Positions 52,341 to 60,175 of a stretch of DNA of 64,000 nucleotides are shown here, piece by piece (position 1 is the stretch's first letter; each line of letters begins with the position of its first letter). Position numbers and translations under genes: made by a program. Origin of the DNA: SHVO01 sp050246995 (lineage in GTDB: Bacteria > Pseudomonadota > Alphaproteobacteria > Rhodospirillales > Rhodospirillaceae); NCBI GenBank assembly GCA_050246995.1, contig JBFWVA010000004.1, positions 1 through 64,000 on the forward strand, given 5' to 3'. The notes beneath the pieces were generated by a model. The model was not told the DNA's origin. It did not search any database and saw nothing but the letters and a program-made list of their open reading frames with translations.

Positions 52341-52565
52341 CTAGGCCCTGGGCCCGTAAAGCTTCGTGCCGATCCCCTCGACCAGCCGCCGTTCGTGGGG
52401 CGAGAGCCGGGAATCGTTGATGTTGATGAGCACCTTCACGCTGCGCATCCAGGCGTCGCGCTGGAAGGCGTTGGCGTCCCGGGTATCGGCCTGAACGGCG
52501 GAAAGCGCTGATTTAGGGGGCTTTGGACCCTGAACCCCAACACGTGGGGACTTGTAAGCGGCCAT
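52341..52565 (-). CDS. Hypothetical phage protein
   Basis: About 74 residues from ATG 52565: MAAYKSPRVGVQGPKPPKSA then helical RDAWMRSVKVLININDSRLS, PHERRLVEGIG. No family. Starts divergently from hicA; its upstream region shares the TGCATACAATT-type sequence with the hic operator. Confidence 0.45.
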   Translation of the reverse strand: MAAYKSPRVGVQGPKPPKSALSAVQADTRDANAFQRDAWMRSVKVLININDSRLSPHERRLVEGIGTKLYGPRA

Positions 52566-52596
52566 AAAAATACCTACTTTATGCATACAATTGGCG

Positions 52597-52635
52597 TTGA
52601 CGGCTCCCCCAGAAGGTATGTATAAATATACATAC
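52597..52635 (+). promoter_or_regulatory. hicAB promoter with overlapping palindromic operator
   Basis: TTGACG (52597-52602), 18-nt spacer, TATAAA (52621-52626). A perfect palindrome GTATGTATA-AA-TATACATAC (52616-52635) covers the -10 box. The antitoxin HicB has a ribbon-helix-helix domain and is the likely binder. Confidence 0.65.
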
Positions 52636-52650
52636 AATTTGGAGAGGCCG

Positions 52651-52845
52651 ATGAAGACGATTACGGGAAAGGAAGCGATGAAGCGGTTGGAAGCCGCCGG
52701 TTTTGCCGTGATCCGCATCAACGGCTCGCACCACTTCATGCGTCACCCTGACGGGCGCGCCACGGTGGTGCCGCTTCACGGGAATAAGCCCCTGAAGCCA
52801 GGAACGCAGCGACAGATAGAACGTGACGTGGGGTTCCGGTTCTAA
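52651..52845 (+). CDS. hicA: HicA-family mRNA-interferase toxin
   Basis: 64 residues from ATG 52651 (GGAGAGG 6 nt upstream). Double-stranded RNA-binding-like fold with GKEAMKRLEAAGFAVIRING and catalytic-His segment SHHFMRHPDGRATVVPLHGN. Cleaves mRNA when not held by HicB. Followed by hicB 39 bp downstream; inserted against the direction of surrounding phage genes. Confidence 0.9.
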   Translation: MKTITGKEAMKRLEAAGFAVIRINGSHHFMRHPDGRATVVPLHGNKPLKPGTQRQIERDVGFRF

Positions 52846-52884
52846 CCGGACCCCGCCCCGCTCATTAGCCATGGAGGGCATAAC

Positions 52885-53841
52885 GTGAGCACGAAACTTT
52901 ACCCCGGCGTGATCTTTCAGGAGGAAGAAGGCTTCAGCATCACCTTCCCCGACGTCGCGGGCGCACACAGCGAAGGCGACACGCTGGATGAATGTTTGAG
53001 CATGGGCCAGGAAGCTTTGAACCTGGTGCTGGAGGTTCTCGCCGCCGATAAGAAGCCTTTGCCGGACGCCAGCACGGTCGAAGCGGCGCGCGCCGCCGCG
53101 CGCGAGGTTTATCCCGAAGGCAAAATTCTCACGGTGCAATTCTTCGAAGGCGCATTGCCTGGCCGTGCAGCCAAACTCGCCATCACCATGGATGAGAACT
53201 TGGTGAAACGCGTCGACGCGGCGGCCGGCAGTTACGGCCGCAGCGGCTTCATCGCCGAAGCGTGCCGCGAGAAGCTGCGCGCCATGCACGAGATGCCGTT
53301 GTTCGAACTCATCGACAACAAGCTGACGCGCGCGCTCGATATACTCGAAGGCTCGACGGCCCCCATGAGCAGAGTCGAATCGTTCGCCGCCGGAGATCGG
53401 GATAAAAGGAACACAGAATTTTTGAGCGTTGGGCCGCTGTACGCGGGGCCAAGCCAAAACGTGGGACAGGTGCGCACTGTATCCTCGAAGGCCCTGACGG
53501 GGAACTTCTTGTACGGGCAATTCCCAACGGTACCGCACCACGGCGCGCCGGAAACCGCGTTGCGGGCGGGAGGCCAAGCGCAGGTTGTCAAAGTGGGTAA
53601 CCGAGAAGTCGTTATCTTCGGGAACGTCACGAAAGCGGTAATCGATCAAATCCAGCAATTGCAGGACACGGATGACGAAGGAGAACCGGACCTCAGCGCG
53701 CGCGCAAATCTCCGCGCTGAATTGGCTGCGGCCATGGCCGGGCATAATCCGGGCGATGATGCCACAGCAGTCCGCACCAACAGGCGCTCGCGTTCCAGCG
53801 CGACGCGCCAAAAGCAAAAGACGGGAAGCGAGTCGGCTTAA
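52885..53841 (+). CDS. hicB: HicB-family antitoxin with long C-terminal extension
   Basis: 318 residues, against about 130-150 for usual HicB. Residues 1-85 are the HicB partial RNase-H fold (LYPGVIFQEEEGFSITFPDV, GDTLDECLSMGQEALNLVLE); 95-140 a ribbon-helix-helix DNA-binding domain (LAITMDENLVKRVDAAAG, RSGFIAEACREKL). The remaining ~175 residues are unrecognised, with a VVKVGNREVVIFGNVTKAV beta element and a basic Ser/Arg/Lys-rich end. Stop overlaps the convergent dcm end. Confidence 0.8.
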   Translation: MSTKLYPGVIFQEEEGFSITFPDVAGAHSEGDTLDECLSMGQEALNLVLEVLAADKKPLPDASTVEAARAAAREVYPEGKILTVQFFEGALPGRAAKLAITMDENLVKRVDAAAGSYGRSGFIAEACREKLRAMHEMPLFELIDNKLTRALDILEGSTAPMSRVESFAAGDRDKRNTEFLSVGPLYAGPSQNVGQVRTVSSKALTGNFLYGQFPTVPHHGAPETALRAGGQAQVVKVGNREVVIFGNVTKAVIDQIQQLQDTDDEGEPDLSARANLRAELAAAMAGHNPGDDATAVRTNRRSRSSATRQKQKTGSESA

Positions 53842-55687
53842 CATCTCGCGCGCTCCTGTTCCTTGAGCAGGAGCGCACGCTCGATGCGGCCGCCAATCCA
53901 CCGCACCACCGTCACCGCTTTCGAATTGCCGATCGACTTGTAGCGCGGCCCGTCCTCCGCCCACCCCCCTATACGGGATCAGCGTGTGGTTATCCTTGAA
54001 GCCTTGCAGGCGTTCGCATTCCACAGGCATCAAGCGGCGAACTTCGGATTCCATAAGCACGTGCGCCTTATCTCCGCCGCCGGTTGATGCGCGCAGCGCC
54101 GAAGGAACCGCGCTCAGTTCCGCCGGACCCCCCCCTTCACGCCCGCGCAGAGCGACAGCCATCGGGCCCTTCGCTTCGCAAGGTGGGGAAATCTCGAACG
54201 CTGCGTCCGGATCTTGCCGCGGATGGAACGCGATCGCCGGCATTACGCCCGCGTTCGCATGGCTCGTGTTATGTCCGCCCGCGCGCAAGGTCGGTGACAA
54301 CTCCACTTGCACGTCGGCACCATGATCCTTCACGGAAAAACAGAGGACGACATCGCCGCCCTGGTTTCCATGATTCGGCCCACACGCCACAAGGGGTTGC
54401 GCTACATCCACGACGCGCGCCTTAAAATCTTTGCCGCTGTTCTGCGGCATCAGCGAATAGACGATCGGCGTCCCGCGTCCCGTTCCGTCCTCGCTCGCGT
54501 CCGCGCCCTCGGCTTTGAGCGCGTGCGTTACCCCCCCCCGTCACACAAACCGCGTGCTGGGCGCCGGCCTGCAGTGTGTACATAGGGTCACCATCCACGC
54601 CGATGCCGATACCCGCGCGGGGATCTGTGGTGCTTACGCCGGTGCGCTTTCCGGGCTCTTGAATTGGAATGGCGACAACAAAAGTCTCGCTCTCAAAGTC
54701 CATCCGCCCCGCGCCGCCCTTGGCGTTGCAGGCGGTCGCGACCTCCAGCGGCCCGGCGGTGTTATTGCCGCCATAGGCGACAACACAATCCTGCCCGCGC
54801 GGATCGCCCGCGCGTTCCACGCCGCGCGCCGACGCATTCAGGCACGGCGCCATCTCCGGCGAAAACTCAAGCGGCGCCGTCACTACCCCCCCCGCGAGAT
54901 CAAAGTCCGTACCGAGGCCGCCCCCCGCTCCAGCGCGGCTTGCAAGAGTGCCGGCAACGCCTTCCCCCGCTTCACGGCGCGGCGGAGAATCCCGGCGCAC
55001 GCCTTCGCGCTCAAAAAATATTTCGCGGGGATCGGCCCTCTCCAAAGGACACGCGACAACGAACACACGCTCGCGGCGTTGGGCCAGGCCGAAATATTGG
55101 GCGTCGAGGACCCGCCACGCCACTGCGCGCTCGGGTCCAAGCACGTAACCTGCGTTCGTCCACCGGCCCCCTGGCGGGAGGAGCGGTGCATCTTCGCCGG
55201 CAAGCGCGCCAAGAAAGCATCCGAAGGGATTGTCAGGCTTATTGAGGACGCCCGGCACGTTTTCCCAGGTGACGATAAGGGGCGGGAGTCCGAGGCGTCG
55301 CCGAAGATTGTCAATTGCACGCGCTAACCTCACGAAGGACAGAGTCAGTTGTCCGCGCGGATCGGCGAGCGAGCGCCCGAGTCCGGCGAAGGAGAAAGCT
55401 TGGCAGGGCGTTCCGCCCACCAGCACGTCCGGGATGAGTCCGTAGCGCAGCAGATGGCGCGGCCGGATGCAGGTGAAGTCCCCGAAGTTGATGAGGCCCT
55501 TGCCGTCCCACGGGATCGACCGGCGCTTCATCGAGCGCGCCACGATGTTCGAGCCGTGGTGATGGCGCAGGACGTGTTGCGGAAATTGCTCGATCTCCGA
55601 GACAAACACGCACCGCCACCCCAGCGGAATCCACGCTTCCGAGGCCGCCTCGATGCCGGAACAGACGGAGCCGAAGGTGAGGTCCAT
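53838..55687 (-). pseudogene. DNA (cytosine-5) methyltransferase interrupted by two frameshifts
   Basis: Starts MDLTFGSVCSGIEAASEAWI (ATG 55687), with the catalytic GTPCQAFSFAGLGRSL, ENVPG and the QRRERVFVVA motifs, so it is a phage-type Dcm. The reading frame is lost at a run of nine G (54539-54531 on the plus strand as C) and again at six G (53969-53964); removing one base at each restores VTHALKAEGADASEDG and GPRYKSIGNSKAVTVVRWIG, the expected C-terminal motifs, and a stop at 53838. Either sequencing errors in homopolymers, true decay, or phase variation. Confidence 0.8.
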
Positions 55688-55772
55688 CAGCGCCACGCCC
55701 ACGGATAAAACAGGCGATGGCACCAGATGACCGCAGCAATGACGAACGGCAACGTGAAGCATAACGAGGCAA

Positions 55773-57158
55773 TCATTCCGCCGCATCCTTCGGCGCGCCG
55801 AACAGCGGCAGATCATCCGTCTTCTGTTCACGGTGGCGCATCTTGACGGCAGCGCTGTGTCCCCCTTGGCCGCGCGCGTGCGCGATGCGGGTCTGGATGT
55901 CCTTGAAATACTCCGGCTCGCGCTCGATCAGGATCGCGTTGCATCCCTCGCGCAGCGCGGCAATGCCGGTGGTGCCGCTCCCGGCAAAACAGTCCAGCAC
56001 CGTGCCGCCCTTGGGGGTCACCAAGCGCACCAGCCAGGCCATGAGGTCGATGGGTTTCACTGTAGGGTGCTTCGACCCCATTCGATCGTCAGCGTCGGCC
56101 TTTGCGGAGTGATAGAAGCGCGCGGAGGAGCCCCGGTCCCCACGGAGGACTGACGCCGGGCGGCCGCCGAATTGACCATAAACGTTGTTCGTGTTTGCCG
56201 ACGGCTCCGCACCGGTGACCGCGCCGGATTGGCCATCGCTTCGCGGAAACGCGGCGAGAACTTCAGCGCTCCCATCGTGCACGATATTCGCCGGCCATCG
56301 TCCTTTCGACAGGTTCGACATGAAGTTCGCGAGCGATCCCTCGGGATCCTGGAATCCTGTGTTTTTTCTGTCAGGTTCACCCCAGCGCACGCGTCCTGGT
56401 GAATCGTGGCATGATCTTTGCGCTGCTGCTGCTGCTGCTGCTGCTGCTTCGTCGACGGCGTCAGCATAAGGAATACGGCAGGCGTCGATATTGAAAGCGC
56501 CCGTTCCATACTTAAGCACGTTGGCGGCGATGCTCGACTCGCCGATGGGCTTGCGCGCGATGCACACCGGCTCGAACGAGGGTTTCAGCGCGGTGCCCAG
56601 ACCCGCAAGAACATCCGCATGAGCGGGATCAAGCTTCGCGAGATTCGTACTCTTCGGAAACCCTGTGCCATATGTCCACGCGAGCATCCCCGCGCCGGTC
56701 TCCATCAGCTTCACAAACAGTCCAAGCTGTTCGTCATTCAGGCTGAAAATAAAATTCTGGAAGTCCGTGTCGTGAGCCACGATGTCCAGGATGCAGCCCC
56801 GGATATCAAACCCGGCTTGCTCAATAGCCCACGCCATCGGCCCATAAGTGCGATCGCCCGAGAAAGCCAGAAGATGCCCGCCCGGTTTCAAAAGGCGCAG
56901 CGCCTTCTTCCACGTCTCAGGACGAAAGGCGATATCCCCGCCATCCCATTCCTTGCCCATGAAACCTTTGGAGGCCCGCGCAAATGCGCCCGTCGCACCA
57001 ACCTTCGCCGGCGCGCTGCCGTTCTTGCCGAAGCGCTTGACAATGCTGGTCAGGTGATACGGCGGATCGCACACGATGGAGTCCACCTGCACGCCTTCGC
57101 GCGCGAGATCGTCCATCACCTGCAGGCAATCGCCGTTAATGACGCGGATGTCGCTCAT
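55773..57158 (-). CDS. Site-specific DNA methyltransferase (N6-adenine/N4-cytosine, beta-type order)
   Basis: 461 residues. DPPY motif IV at 31-34, AdoMet motif I VLDCFAGSGTTGIAALREGC near residue 400, so motif order is IV-then-I as in beta-class enzymes; HPTVKPIDLMAWLVRLVTPK is typical. A central variable region contains nine consecutive Ala encoded by a GCT repeat. Modifies phage DNA, probably against host restriction. No restriction partner is seen. Confidence 0.9.
   Translation of the reverse strand: MSDIRVINGDCLQVMDDLAREGVQVDSIVCDPPYHLTSIVKRFGKNGSAPAKVGATGAFARASKGFMGKEWDGGDIAFRPETWKKALRLLKPGGHLLAFSGDRTYGPMAWAIEQAGFDIRGCILDIVAHDTDFQNFIFSLNDEQLGLFVKLMETGAGMLAWTYGTGFPKSTNLAKLDPAHADVLAGLGTALKPSFEPVCIARKPIGESSIAANVLKYGTGAFNIDACRIPYADAVDEAAAAAAAAAQRSCHDSPGRVRWGEPDRKNTGFQDPEGSLANFMSNLSKGRWPANIVHDGSAEVLAAFPRSDGQSGAVTGAEPSANTNNVYGQFGGRPASVLRGDRGSSARFYHSAKADADDRMGSKHPTVKPIDLMAWLVRLVTPKGGTVLDCFAGSGTTGIAALREGCNAILIEREPEYFKDIQTRIAHARGQGGHSAAVKMRHREQKTDDLPLFGAPKDAAE
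56422..56448. repeat. (GCT)9 trinucleotide microsatellite inside the methyltransferase gene
   Basis: Nine perfect GCT units on the plus strand; on the minus strand they encode a run of Ala. Copy-number change would lengthen or shorten the variable region without shifting frame. Confidence 0.9.
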
Positions 57159-57167
57159 ACAGCCAGA

Positions 57168-57650
57168 TCACTCCGCCGCCAGGGCGAGCGCTGTGTCTTC
57201 CGCATCCCACGCGCGCCACGCGCTCATGGGCGCCTTGGCGAAAGGGTTCGGCTTCGTGGTGAAGGGATCGCGCCGGTAAGGTCCGCGCTCCACCTTCGTG
57301 CGCGGTTGCGCCGCACGCCATGCGTTCATCCACGCCTCGCGCTTCCACGCCGCCACAAGGCGCACCACGGCGAGATGAAGACCATCGGTGAGCGCGCAGA
57401 AATTTTCCGAGCGCGCCAGCCATGAGTTGCGCGCGATCGTCATCGCGCGGCGGCACTGGTCCACATCCATGTCGAACAGCCCCGCAAGGCGCTCGGGCGT
57501 GGCGCCAGTGTGGTGCGAGGCCACAATCAGCGCCGCGGTGCGCACCACCACATGACCCTCGGTGAGCAATAGGCCCTCGAGGTCCTCCGGCTTCATGCCG
57601 TTTAACCCCGCGGCCAACGCCTTCACATGGGCGATCTTCAGCTGTCTCAC
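57168..57650 (-). CDS. Hypothetical phage protein, helical
   Basis: 160 residues. The middle (TAALIVASHHTGATPERLAG, DMDVDQCRRAMTIARNSWLA) looks like a helix-turn-helix of the DnaA/sigma kind, followed by a basic C-terminal part. Nine bp before the methyltransferase. Function not known. Confidence 0.5.
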   Translation of the reverse strand: MRQLKIAHVKALAAGLNGMKPEDLEGLLLTEGHVVVRTAALIVASHHTGATPERLAGLFDMDVDQCRRAMTIARNSWLARSENFCALTDGLHLAVVRLVAAWKREAWMNAWRAAQPRTKVERGPYRRDPFTTKPNPFAKAPMSAWRAWDAEDTALALAAE

Positions 57651-57677
57651 GTTCTCAAACCTTCCAACAAAGGGCGC

Positions 57678-57803
57678 TTAAAGCAGCGCCCAGAAAAACC
57701 CGAAGAAGCAGGCGGCCATCACGAAGGGGCCGAGGTAACCGGGCAGCACGGTGGAGCCGGCCATGCCGCCGCAGCACAGCAGCGCGATCAAAGGTTCGGT
57801 CAT
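57678..57803 (-). CDS. Small membrane protein
   Basis: 41 residues, MTEPLIALLCCGGMAGSTVL then PFVMAACFFGFFWALL, one or two membrane spans. ATG overlaps the stop of the upstream gene (ATGA), indicating coupled translation. Function unknown. Confidence 0.55.
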   Translation of the reverse strand: MTEPLIALLCCGGMAGSTVLPGYLGPFVMAACFFGFFWALL

Positions 57804-58096
57804 TCGGCCACCCACACGATTTCATTCTTGCCGCGGCCATTCCGGCGGCGCTTACCGCTGTCCTTGATGGCGCCCGCCGCGCGCAGCTCGGTGCAGCGCG
57901 GCCGCACGTTCAGCAGCAGTTCCTTGATGCGCGGCGCGATCTCGCTCGGCGTGCCGCCCAGCGCGCCGAGGCGCTTGATTTCCTCGAGCACCCGCTCACG
58001 GATCACGGACGCCTTCGGTTGAATGGCGCAGGCCGCCTCGAAGCTGGTGTCGGTCTTTCCCACCGCGACGCGCGGATCGGCGAACAGGTCGTTCAT
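57800..58096 (-). CDS. Winged-helix-like phage protein
   Basis: About 98 residues from ATG 58096. C-terminal winged helix: VLEEIKRLGALGGTPSEIAP, LNVRPRCTELRAAGAIKDSG and basic KRRRNGRGKNEIVWVAE, a pattern common to small phage DNA-binding proteins near replication genes. Six bp downstream of the primase. Confidence 0.65.
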   Translation of the reverse strand: MNDLFADPRVAVGKTDTSFEAACAIQPKASVIRERVLEEIKRLGALGGTPSEIAPRIKELLLNVRPRCTELRAAGAIKDSGKRRRNGRGKNEIVWVAE

Positions 58097-58101
58097 CGGG
58101 T

Positions 58102-59211
58102 TCACACCACCATCCCCGCCGCCCGCTGGCGGTCGTTCATTTTCGCGAGATGCAGGCTGTTCCAATCGAAGCCCTCGGGCGGGCTGGCGCAGGTCACCGT
58201 CAGGCCCATCTTCGTGTGGCGCTCATTGCCGGCGGCGATCTTGGCTTTGGCCTGCGCGCGGTCGCTTTCGTCCGCGTCCAGCCACTTGGTCAGGCGCTTC
58301 ACGCCTTCGGGCGGCTCCAGCAATCCCATGTTATCGAGGGACAGCGCGGCCCAGGCGCTCACGCCCGTGCCCATCATCACCGTCAGGGTGCTTTCAATCC
58401 CCTCGCCGATATCGAGCTCCGCGCCCGTATAAGGGCCGAGCCGCACAGCGCCGCCAATACACACCCCGCCCATCTTCTTGTCGGCGGGATCGCCCTCTTC
58501 GTCCGTGAAACCGGCTTTGCCACGCCCATCGGGCGCCAGATAGGTGCGGTGAATGCCGGTGATGCCGCGCGGTCCCCGCGGTGTGAGTTCACCGCCCACG
58601 CGCCCGCCCTGCACCGCCGCGATCACCGCGGGCCGCACCGCGCGGCGAATTACCTTGCCGCGCTCATCGCGCAGCACCCAATCGCACGCCGGCATGAAGC
58701 GCAGCGTGCAGGGCCACAGCCCGCCAGGCAGCATATCGGCGCGGATGTAGCGCGCCTGTTCGAAATAACGCTCGCCCAAAGTGCCGGCGAGGTCGACCGT
58801 CTTGGCCCATTGCGCGCGCGACCATTCGATTTTCTGCGCCACATCGCGCGCCGCGGCTTCCGCGTCATAATGCGCGACGATCGGCTTGGGCTTCGCGGGC
58901 TTGCGGCCATCCTTGTCTTCGATCAGGCCGGCGTCCGCCGCCAGCTCGTTCACCGCGTCAAGGAAAGTGGCCGCGCTCGTGGTGCTCTGCACCCACGTGA
59001 TGGCGTCCCCATGTTGTCCGCATTTGTAGCATTTGAAGGTGCCGCGCGTGTCGTTGACGTCCAGCGTCTTCGAGCGGGATCCGCAGAACGGACAGGCCCC
59101 GCGCATCACGTTGCGGCCATATCCGCCGGAGAGTTTCACGGTGCGAGTAACGAGTCCGATCAGCGACGTGCGCCGCTTCACTTCATCGACAAACCCGGGG
59201 GCAAATCCCAT
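58102..59211 (-). CDS. DNA primase (CHC2 zinc finger plus Toprim)
   Basis: 369 residues. Zinc finger CPFCGSRSKT ... FKCYKCGQHG (about residues 40-66), then the Toprim-like core with LDIGEGIESTLTVMM and WLDADESD acidic residues. Makes RNA primers for phage replication and pairs with the separate SF3 helicase at 50455-52098. Confidence 0.9.
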   Translation of the reverse strand: MGFAPGFVDEVKRRTSLIGLVTRTVKLSGGYGRNVMRGACPFCGSRSKTLDVNDTRGTFKCYKCGQHGDAITWVQSTTSAATFLDAVNELAADAGLIEDKDGRKPAKPKPIVAHYDAEAAARDVAQKIEWSRAQWAKTVDLAGTLGERYFEQARYIRADMLPGGLWPCTLRFMPACDWVLRDERGKVIRRAVRPAVIAAVQGGRVGGELTPRGPRGITGIHRTYLAPDGRGKAGFTDEEGDPADKKMGGVCIGGAVRLGPYTGAELDIGEGIESTLTVMMGTGVSAWAALSLDNMGLLEPPEGVKRLTKWLDADESDRAQAKAKIAAGNERHTKMGLTVTCASPPEGFDWNSLHLAKMNDRQRAAGMVV

Positions 59212-59259
59212 ACGGTAGGGGGTGACCTTTCGAACGAGGGAAAAACGAAAGAGCGGGCG

Positions 59260-59619
59260 TTAGAGCGCGAAGGGTTTGATGGCGTTGATGGCCAGCAGCA
59301 GCTGCGGCTCGGCGCGCTGCTTGAAGGCGTTTTTCAGAAGGTCATGCGCCAGGCGGATGGCGAGCGTGGACGAAACCCCGTGCTCGAACTCCTGGCCGTC
59401 CAGCGTGCGCATATAAACCGCGCCAAGGCCGTTCAAAGGGTCCGTGCGGATGGCGATGGTCTCGAGCGGCCCGGCTTGTGTTTTTGCGCCGAGCTTACGC
59501 ACCGCCTCAACCGCCGCGACATTTGCGAGCGCCTGTTGAAGGGGCCCACCTGGCTGCGGCTTGTCCTTCTCGCCGAACGAGAGCACGCGCACGCGGCCGG
59601 TCCGAATCACCCGCGTCAT
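59260..59619 (-). CDS. Hypothetical phage protein
   Basis: 119 residues; GAVYMRTLDGQEFEHGVSST gives a beta strand-loop, then a helical C-terminus. Start overlaps the upstream stop by the ATGA type. Between regulator and primase; unknown function. Confidence 0.5.
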   Translation of the reverse strand: MTRVIRTGRVRVLSFGEKDKPQPGGPLQQALANVAAVEAVRKLGAKTQAGPLETIAIRTDPLNGLGAVYMRTLDGQEFEHGVSSTLAIRLAHDLLKNAFKQRAEPQLLLAINAIKPFAL

Positions 59620-60107
59620 TCCCCGCGCTCCAGCATGGCGATCGCCCCGCGCGACAGGCGCTGCAGGTCGAGCAAATCGCCAATCAGCTTTGCGCGCTCG
59701 CGCGGGGTCAGGTTACGGCCACCCGGGCCTTTTGGGTCCAACACCTCGGCGATGTCCTTGAACACATCGGCGCTTTCCTTCGAAAGCCGCGAGGCCAGCG
59801 TGAACAGGCACTTCTCCATGTCCACCTGCGGCACGTCCCGGTTCACATGCTCTTCCAGCCACATCAACAGATGCGGCTCGCCGCCACGGCGCACCGTTTC
59901 AGCGGTGATCACCGCCGCGATGTCCATGGGCATCTTGTGCCGTTCGTGCTCTTCGGAGTCGTCGGTGTACTTTTGCAGAATGCCGCGGCTGACACGCACC
60001 CCGGGAAGCGCCGCCACATCGCTTAAACCGCCCAGATCGCCAATGGTGCGAAGGGCCGCATCTTCAAGGGAAAGCGGGCGGCGCGGCTTGTAGGGAGACT
60101 TGGACAC
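59616..60107 (-). CDS. CII/Cro-like early regulator
   Basis: About 163 residues from GTG 60107 (AGGGG 8 nt upstream; GTG 60140 is also possible). LGGLSDVAALPGVRVSRGIL, QKYTDDSEEHERHKMPMDIA and RGGEPHLLMWLEEH resemble phage CII-type regulators. First gene of the leftward early operon, divergent from the repressor and directly under its operator. Confidence 0.65.
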   Translation of the reverse strand: MSKSPYKPRRPLSLEDAALRTIGDLGGLSDVAALPGVRVSRGILQKYTDDSEEHERHKMPMDIAAVITAETVRRGGEPHLLMWLEEHVNRDVPQVDMEKCLFTLASRLSKESADVFKDIAEVLDPKGPGGRNLTPRERAKLIGDLLDLQRLSRGAIAMLERGE

Positions 60108-60142
60108 GTCTGAAACCCCTGCGTGCTGGGAACAATGCACCT

Positions 60143-60175
60143 AGTATAGCGTTCAAATGTACCCATGCAAGTACA
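60143..60175. promoter_or_regulatory. Leftward early promoter with repressor operator O1
   Basis: Minus strand: TTGCAT (60170-60165), 16 nt, TATACT (60148-60143). The palindrome TGTAC-CCATGCAA-GTACA at 60158-60175 covers the -35 box and also the repressor start ATG at 60165. The same TGTAC-N8-GTACA occurs at 61529. Confidence 0.7.

Noticed and set aside
52579..54450. Long open frame (623 codons) on the minus strand antisense to hicAB
   Set aside because: Its first part is the shifted 3' end of the cytosine methyltransferase; the rest is antisense to hicB, which has clear domains and start.
58150..60093. 647-codon plus-strand frame antisense to primase and regulators
   Set aside because: Shadow of GC-rich coding on the other strand; the minus strand holds recognisable zinc finger and Toprim motifs.
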